DNA of 64,000 nucleotides from Carallia brachiata. Lineage: Eukaryota; Streptophyta; Magnoliopsida; Malpighiales; Rhizophoraceae. The notes under the pieces are model-generated. The model worked only from the letters and a program-made list of their open reading frames with translations. It did no database searches and had not been told where the DNA came from. Location of the stretch: contig JADCRB010000036.1 of the NCBI GenBank assembly GCA_021464245.1, positions 4,323,351 to 4,387,350 on the forward strand, read 5' to 3'. Shown here one piece after another: positions 56,150 through 64,000 of the stretch. Positions within the stretch are counted from its first letter, which is position 1. The number at the start of each line of letters is the position of its first letter. Made by a program: the position numbers and the translations under genes.

Positions 56150-59100
56150 ACGGAGGGTAGTGCTTCGTTCAAAATAAGCAGTGCGAGGAACAGCAGCTTG
56201 AAAGCTTTCTCAATGTCCTCTCGTCATGCAGAAGACGATGAAGAAGCACTCATATGGGCTGCCCTGGAGAAATTGCCCACTTATTCGCGCATAAGGAGAG
56301 GCATTCTCAATGACAAAGAGGGTCAGTCAAGAGAGATTGATATTGAGAGCCTCGGTTCAACGGAGAGAAGGAATTTGCTGGAGAGGCTCGTCAGGATTCC
56401 AGAGGAAGATCACGAGAACTTCTTGTTGAAGCTCAGGAACCGCATTGACAGGTACCTCTAAATTAACTGCAGCTAACAAATCAATAAAACTTTTTTAGAT
56501 ACATGTCTGAAGTTCTTTTGTTTGTATGTTTTTTTCTTTTTTTTTGGAAACTTACAATACAGCGTTGGACTGGAGATTCCAAGCATCGAAGTTCGTTTTG
56601 AGCATCTAAATGTCGAAGCAGAAGCTTATGTTGGAAGCAGAGCATTACCTACGATGTTCAACTTCTCTGTTAACATGCTTGAGGCATAAAATTTACTTCT
56701 TTTATAGATGACATATGCTATATATACTCAGCCAAAAGTATTATAGGCAACTCATTTACTCATCTATGCTGACTTTTGCAATAGGGATTTTTGAATTATC
56801 TTCACATACTTCCAAGTAGGAAGAAACCATTCCCAATTCTTCATGATGTTAGCGGAATTATCAAGCCCAGAAGGTAAGTAGAAGTAGAAGTAATATCTTG
56901 GTCCTATTTGTACATAAAAACTGATGAGTCCTCAGATTTGTTCTTTTCTCACTCAGTTAGTACAAAATTTGTAGAATGACTCTACTTTTGGGCCCCCCGA
57001 GCTCAGGCAAGACCACCTTACTATTGGCTCTGGCTGGAAAACTGGCTAAGGATCTGAAGGTGAGGAGACAAATTCTAGTCTTTCTGCAGAATCGAATTGG
57101 CTTCGATTTTAGTGTTGTCTGATATTGGTAGTCTTGAAAATTTTCAGTTTTCAGGAAAAGTTACATATAACGGTCATGGAATGGACGAGTTTGTACCACA
57201 GAGGTCATCGGCCTATATTAGCCAATATGATCTTCATATAGGAGAAATGACTGTGAGAGAAACACTGGCTTTCTCTGCGAGATGTCAAGGAGTTGGAACC
57301 CGTTATGGTTAGTGGCCATAAGAAAAACATTGATGATATGATATAATCGTTAGTTGAGTAACTGCAGTCGATTTTGGTTTAAGTTTCTGTAAAAATGTGA
57401 AATCCTGCAGATATGTTGGCAGAGTTGTCAAGAAGGGAGAAGGCGGCAAATATCAAGCCAGACCCTGACATTGATGTGTACATGAAGGTGAGAAAGACAC
57501 TCGCAGAGCAGATATATCTACAACAGCCCACAGATCATCATTAATTATCGTTAGAAAAACATATTTAAATTTTAGTTGCAATTCTACAGGCAGCAGCACT
57601 GGAAGAGCAGGAGGCCAATGTGGTTACAGATTATATTCTCAAGGTATCGACCTGAAATTCAATTAGGCCAATGACCTTTGGGAAAAATTAAGAGAAAAAT
57701 GCAGATGTCTAACCTTTCTGGTTTAAAAATTTCACAGATCTTAGGACTTGAAGTATGTGCTGATGTTCTGGTGGGCGATGAAATGATAAGAGGTATCTCT
57801 GGTGGACAGAGGAAGCGACTTACAACAGGTAAATTTGACCATAAATGATGCCATGATAATTCAAACATTGAATCGGTCGCCATATAATTTTGCATATCTT
57901 ATAATTTGCACCATGCAGCGGAGATGCTGGTTGGACCGGCAAGAGCGCTTTTCATGGATGAGATATCAACTGGTTTGGATAGTTCGACAACATACCAAAT
58001 AGTGAACTCGCTCAGGCAATCAATCCACATTCTCAGCGGAACTGCTCTAATATCTCTGCTGCAGCCGGCACCAGAAACATATGAACTCTTTGATGATTTG
58101 ATCCTTCTGTCGGATGGGCAAATTGTATACCAAGGTCCACGAGAAAATGTAGTAGAGTTCTTTGAACACATGGGTTTCAAATGCCCTGAGAGAAAAGGAG
58201 TTGCCGACTTCTTACAAGAAGTAAACCTTTTACTCATACATGCTGCAATGTTTCTTCAGTTGCTTTTGTATATGCATGATCTGTCAATCTTCCAAACCTA
58301 TAAACTAGATGACAAGCCAACTTTTTTTCGTTTTGGAATGCAACAGGTAACATCAAGGAAAGATCAAGAGCAGTACTGGGCTAACAAAGATGAGCCTTAT
58401 AGCTTTGTTTCCGTGACGGAATTTGCGGAAGCATTTCAATCATTCCATATCGGTCAAAGGCTAAGAGATGAACTTGCCATGCCATTTGACAAGGCCAAAG
58501 GACACCCTGCTGCTCTAACAACCAAGAAGTATGGTGCCAGCATGAAGGAGCTCTTCAAGGCCTGCACTTCACGAGAATTTTTACTCATGAAGAGAAATTC
58601 ATTTGTCTATTTTTAAACTATTCCAAGTGAGTTTAATCCCTTTTTTTCTCTTTGATGGAAAGACCCAAATTAGATGCAAGACTGAATAAGTTAGTGACCT
58701 AAAACAAGATAATATATGTGGAAATGCTAAAAGAGGCATTAATTTTTGGTTTTGGTTTTCTTATTTTCAGCTTATTCATTACCGCTTTGATCACAATGAC
58801 CGTGTTTTTAAGAACCGAGATGCATCATAGGACAGTGGATGATGGTGGGATATATGTTGGTGCACTGTTCTATTCAATCATGTTGCCATGTTCAATGGCT
58901 TCTCAGAGCTTGCCATGTCCATTATGAAACTTCCTGTCTTCTACAAGCAAAGAGACTTTCTCTTCTATCCTTCATGGGCATATGCTCTCCCCACATGGAT
59001 TCTCAAGATCCCAATCACCATCGTAGAAAGTGCCATTTGGGTGATCATGACTTACTATGTCATAGGGTTTGATCCAAACATTGGAAGGTGGGATAAATGG

Positions 59101-62100
59101 TGGAAAGCCTAAGCAATTTCTTTCTTATATATGGGCTCAAGGTCACAGGAGGACTATTAGTCTTGAATGTCTCAATTAAATGCAGGTTTTTCAGGCACTT
59201 TCTGATACTCGTGTGCACTAGCCAGATGGCGTCTGGCTTGTTCCGCTTGATCGCTGCATTAGGAAGGAACATCATTGTTGCTAATACAGTGGGGTCTTTT
59301 GCATTACTTACAGTAATGATTTTGGGCGGATTTGTCATATCGAGAGGTGTGTAGATGTTCTGAGTTGCGTGTCAGATCTGTTCACTGCTGTCCGGTGAAA
59401 TTATTTGTTTTCTCACGCTGAATAGTACATATCATTTTTGTATCAGATGATGTGAAGAAATGGTGGATATGGGGTTACTGGGCATCCCCAATGATGTACG
59501 TGCAGAATGGTATATCTGTCAATGAATTTCTTGGGCACAGTTGGAGACATGTAAGCTTCATTCTCCTGAATTTCATTACAGAAAATTTAAAAAAAAAAAA
59601 AAAATGATCTAATGTGTCCCGAGGAAAATGATTTGGTCAAGTAATATTGGTAAAATTTTTGTGTTTGCAGATTCCTCCTAATTCCACTGAGCCACTAGGA
59701 GTTACTGTATTGAAGTCTCGTGGACTTTTTCCTCAAGCATATTGGTATTGGCTTGCGGTAGGAGCTTTGATTGGCTATATTTTCCTATCCAACGCCCTTT
59801 TCATTTTGGCTTTGAAATATCTCAATCGTAAGTATTGCTGTTTCACTTTTTTAAATTAAAAGATTGTTTAAAAGCAGTTTTTCTGTGCAAAATTAGATTG
59901 ATTTTATCTGATGGCTTGATTCTAGTGTTGTATTTAATTTGGAATATATGAATTGAATTATTGCTATATTCTAAAGAAAATAGTATGTTCTGATGAATGC
60001 TATGATTGCAGCATTTGGGAAGGCTCAGACAATACCATCTAAAGAAGCCTTGAGCGAGAAAAATGCTAACAGAATTGGAGAGTCTATTGAACTGTCAGTA
60101 AGCGGAAAGAGCAGTTTGGGTGGGTGAAAATAGGAATGAATTTGCGCTTCCTTTCTTCCTTTTCCTTTGGTTTTATGGAAGATGAACTAACCTCTGATTA
60201 AGCATTGTGAAATTGAAAACAAGAATTGCAGGAAGAGGCAATGAGAGCAATAGAAGTATGTCATCAAGAATTCCTTCCTCAAGAGTGGGCAACTTTAGTG
60301 AAGGCCCTGCCAAAGGAAGAGAGGAATGGCTCTCCCCTTTCAACCACTCTCCATAACTTTTGATGAAATCAGATATGCTGTCAACATGCCACAGGTATCT
60401 CGAGGTTTTTGTTGTCTTCAAAGTGACAACAAGCAATGCTTTTGAAACTGTGCCAATCACTGAGGATGCCCTGTATTACATACACTTGCAGGAAATGAGA
60501 GATCAAGGTATTACTGAGGACCGTCTGCTACTTTTGAAGGGTGTCAATGGCGCTTTCAGGCCAGGAGTCCTAACAGCTCTCATGGGTGTTAGTGGTGCTG
60601 GCAAGACCACTCTGATGGATGTTTTGGCTGGAAGAAAAACTGGAGGTTACATTGAGGGAAGCATCTCAATATCTGGCTACCCAAAGAAGCAAGAGACATT
60701 TGCTCGCATCTCTGGATACTGTGAGCAAACTGACATCCACTCCCCACATATAACAGTTATGAATCATTGGTTTTTTCTGCATGGATGCGACTACCTCCTG
60801 AGGTCGATGCTGATAAAAGGAAGGTACATTCGTGCATCAGGGCAGAATATCATTCCACTGTGTTACTTTAGTCAAGCTATTGGCCTTGATTTAATTTATG
60901 GATGACAGATGTTCGCGAAGAAGTCATGGAGCTTGTGGAGCTAACTCCTTAAGAGAAGCACTTGTTGGATTGCCTGGCGTGAATGGTCTGTCAATTGAGC
61001 AGCGCAAGAGGTTGACAATTGCGGTTGAGCTTGTTGCTAATCCGTCCATAATTTTCATGGATGAGCCAACCTCTGGCCTTGATGCCAGAGCAGCAGCCAT
61101 AGTCATGAGAACAGTGAGGAACACTGTGGACACTGGGCGAACTGTGGTCTGCACTATACACCACCAAGCATTGACATTTTGATGCATTTGATGAGGTGAG
61201 AGTTTTTTCTTGATTAAGAACTAGATCATTGCAAAAGATAAAACTTGTGATCTGTTGTAGTCTTAATATTCCTAATTACTCGAGGTTTGCATTGCAGTTA
61301 CTTCTGTTGAAAGGGGAGGAGAGGAGATTTACGTTGGTCCAATTGGCCACCATGGTTGCCACCTAATTAATTATTTTGAGGTGTGCAACTGGATCATGTT
61401 ACTGAACGAAATGTAATCTTTCAACTTCAGGTGATTTGCTGAATTAAAAAACTTGTATTTTTTCTCAAGGGAATTGAAGGAGTTCCCAAGATAAAAGATG
61501 GTTACAATCCTGCGACATGGATGTTGGAGGTTACTTCAGCAGGACAGAAGCTCTTGGGGTCAACTTCACTGACATATACAAGAACTCAGAACTATAGGTG
61601 AGATAGTCAACTTTATAGTATGGGACAAGGAAAAAGACTCGTGGAGGCTGCAGTTAACTATTCCGACACTTGATAAAATCAATTGAAATGTTCAAATTTA
61701 CTTACTATCAATGTGATCAGTATTATCACTGTTTGGTACACACATTTTTGATAAAATTTTTTTAAGTACATTGTGAACAATCCAGGAGAAACAAAGCCTT
61801 GATCAAGGAATTAAGTGCACCTGCACCAGGCTCGAAGGATCTATACTTCCCAACCCAATATGCACAGCCCCTCTCTACACAATGTATGGCTTGCCTATGG
61901 AAGCAACATTGGTCATACTGGCGAAACCCGCCATACACTGCCGTGAGGCTGCTATTCACAATATTTATAGCTTTGATGTTTGGGACAATATTCTGGAATC
62001 TAGGCTCCAAAAGGTAGAGTGTAGTGCAACATACTGACCACAGGGTTGAATGCTCTCCGTCCCCGTCATTGTTCTTTGACTTGATGGAAAATTTTTTATA

Positions 62101-63016
62101 AATTCCAGGAGAAAGCCACAAGATCTGTTCAATGCAATGGGTTCTATGTACGCTGCTGTCCTTTTTATAGGATTTCAGAATTCAAGTTCAGCACAGCCAG
62201 TTGTAGCTGTTGAGAGAATAGTTTTTTATAGAGAAAAGGGAGCTGCAATGTATGCTGCATTTCCATATGCTTTTGGGCAGGTAAATTTATTTCTTCTGTC
62301 AACATCTGCCAATTTCTTTTTCATTTCTTTTGAGCTGGGAAGTTTATCATGTCGTCTATCCTGATTTGCAGATATTGATTGAACTGCCATATATTTTGGC
62401 ACAAACTCTCATGTATGGGGTTATAGTGTACGCTATGATTGGGTTCGAATGGACAGCCACCAAGTTCTTTTGGTATATCTTCACAACATACTTCAGTCTC
62501 TTATACTTCACCTTCTATGGGATGATGGCTGTGGCCATGACACCCAACCCACACATTGCTGCTATAGTCTCAACTTCTTTCAATATAATATGGAATCTTT
62601 TCGCAGGCTTCATTGTTCCTCGGCCGGTAACTTCTAGTTATTCTGATGTCTTCATTCGTTAACACGCAACATTCAAAGAGTTCATGGCTAAACAAATGAA
62701 CCTGAATAAGTTTTTTTTTTTTTTTTTTTTTTTGTTTTTCTTGGTTCCTTTATGACAGAGAATTCCAATCTGGTGGAGATGGTACTACTGGGCTTGCCCC
62801 GTTTCTTGGACCTTGTATGGATTATTTGCTTCACAGTTTGGAGACATAAAGGAAACAATGGAAAGTGGCGAAACAGTGGAGGAATTCATCAGAAGCTATT
62901 TCGGGTTTCGGCACGACTTTCTTGGAGTTGTTGCAATCGTACTTGTGGGATTATCTGTGCTCTTCGGATTCCTCTTCGCCTTTTGCATCAAGGCATTCAA
63001 CTTCATGAAAAGATGA
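56150..63016 (+). pseudogene. Full-size ABCG (PDR-type) transporter gene, damaged
   Basis: PDR-type ABCG proteins are plasma-membrane exporters of terpenoids, hormones and toxins, built NBD-TMD-NBD-TMD. The pieces run in order across about 20 exons. N-terminus: EEALIWAALEKLPTYSR (56237 on). First Walker [10 protein letters not shown] (~56994), signature [11 protein letters not shown] (~57795), Walker B LFMDEIST (~57950). First membrane half: 58740-59870. Second Walker [10 protein letters not shown] (~60585), signature [10 protein letters not shown] (~60990), [12 protein letters not shown] (~61050). Second membrane half: 61790-63016, ending KAFNFMKR. Damage: the expected start reads ACG at 56150; one intron has a GC donor (56693); a stop at 58614; frame slips near 58885, 60320, 60757, 60912, 60948, 61166-61181, 61307 and 61540. 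Exons before 58600 and after 61780 are intact. It is a young pseudogene or a gene in poor-quality consensus. Confidence 0.8.
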
Positions 63017-64000
63017 AAACTCTATGTAGAGAGTCATCATCATTACCTCCAGCTTGTTAGTTATCATGGCTAAATAGTTTATGCCTCGGCAAGGTCCACT
63101 GCTACTTTCCTGTTACTCCGTGGACAGAAAAGGGAAGTAGGGGGAGAAAATGCTACTATGCAGTCTTTATCAGGAGGGTTTTATTTTATTTTTTTTAATT
63201 CGAATCTCTGCTCTCTCTGGCTCCATGCCATTGAAAAAACATGTTGGAAGGAAGAACTGAGCTTTTAGTCGCGGGACATACACATTGAAGTCCATGGGAT
63301 GCATTAGAATTATCCACTACAAAACCAAAGTAAAGCAAGCTAAAATAACAAATGGTTATTCTTAATTTGTACTATACTCAAAAAAGTGTATTCCAGACTC
63401 ACACTGTAACTATTTCAACGACCCAAACTTGACAAACAAGCTTTTTTGTATAACTTGGAATTTATGACCGTTGGTAAAATAATCTTATCGTTGCACCAAA
63501 ACTTGGCCGTTAGGTAAATTATACAAACACTCACTCAACTTAATTATTACACATCAAATGTGTTTATTGTTATCCTGTTTGACACTGGAAGTTTATATTA
63601 AGAGTGCTGTGCAGTTACAGACTGGAATGTTACATTGTTTGAGAGAAGGTATTAAAAGGAGTGGGTATTAAAAGGAGTCTGTGGACTGCGGGTTGGCTAA
63701 CAATGGCAGACAATGCCAGCAAATCAAGCTGCCAGCAAGAGATATAATAATGAAATTCCGTACCAAGATCTGCCAAAACAGAGGCTAGACCAACATTACT
63801 CCTGCAAACTAACAAATTATCTTATCGACTTGCCGCCACATATGTTACAGTTGAGAGCTCTCAAACCTGCGACTACAACTAAACTGCAAGACACAGGAGG
63901 GGAATGGGGGGAGGGGAGGAATAGCAAAAATCGAAGAGAAGTGAAAGAATAACTATTCGTCATCTTCTCAATCAACCAAGCTATCCAAGAAACTCTACAA
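63017..64000. other. 3' flank of the ABCG gene and intergenic sequence
   Basis: No gene is recognised. A near-exact repeat 'gtattaaaaggagt' occurs at 63649 and 63666. The last 300 bases are less AT-rich and may border a neighbouring gene outside the window, but no coding signal could be confirmed. Confidence 0.4.

Noticed and set aside
63630..63952. Possible end of a neighbouring gene on the minus strand
   Set aside because: No continuous frame with a recognisable product and no splice pattern that could be checked before the window ends.
1..64000. tRNA, rRNA or CRISPR features
   Set aside because: I scanned for tRNA-like arms, rRNA-like stretches and regularly spaced repeats and saw none; the tandem repeats present lack spacers and are minisatellite or LTR repeats.

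Overview
This is nuclear DNA from a woody-type eudicot plant. It is AT-rich, its genes carry introns, and it holds UGT85-type glycosyltransferases, an ankyrin/PGG membrane protein, a full-size ABCG (PDR) transporter, many MITEs and a Tat-type Ty3/gypsy retrotransposon. A Citrus-like (Sapindales) source would fit, but nothing in the window proves it. Two undetermined bases (42225, 49216) show that this is draft-quality consensus.

Layout. (1) 1-18040: a UGT85 cluster made by segmental duplication. It has two near-identical intact genes on + (8465-10070, 12995-14607), a more distant gene on - (18040-15433), and an orphaned 3' tail of another copy (5537-5657). The intergenic blocks between them are themselves duplicated and carry MITE insertions. 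(2) 18.9-24.3 kb: a graveyard of decayed pieces. It holds a GC-rich segment ending in poly(A), a duplicated GC-rich block, a possible LTR fragment, two duplicated exons of the ankyrin gene, and a chlorophyllase pseudogene interrupted by a MITE. (3) 25229-27574: a 2.3 kb Mutator-like element with long terminal inverted repeats and no transposase. (4) 28193-32544: an intact eight-exon ankyrin-repeat/PGG (ITN1/ACD6-like) gene. (5) 33.1-40.7 kb: intergenic sequence with repeats, including a CACTA-like subterminal repeat cluster. (6) 40705-50954: one LTR retrotransposon of the Tat lineage (a second, archaeal-type RNase H follows RT-RH) with a stunted gag and a frameshifted pol. Between pol and the 3' LTR it carries an intact, intronless WUSCHEL-clade homeobox (WOX) gene of 203 codons with homeodomain, WUS-box and a C-terminal EAR-like motif. 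(7) 51-56 kb: dispersed repeats, one split by a small MITE with a perfect 9-bp target duplication. (8) 56150-63016: a full-size ABCG/PDR transporter gene with a lost start codon and many small frame lesions.

The most notable feature is the WOX transcription factor carried as cargo in an LTR retrotransposon. Its reading frame is intact while gag and pol around it are broken, the element's two LTRs have unrelated U3 promoter regions, and the 3' copy has strong hairpins just upstream of its TATA box. A mobile element carrying a stem-cell regulator is the best candidate here for an undescribed system.
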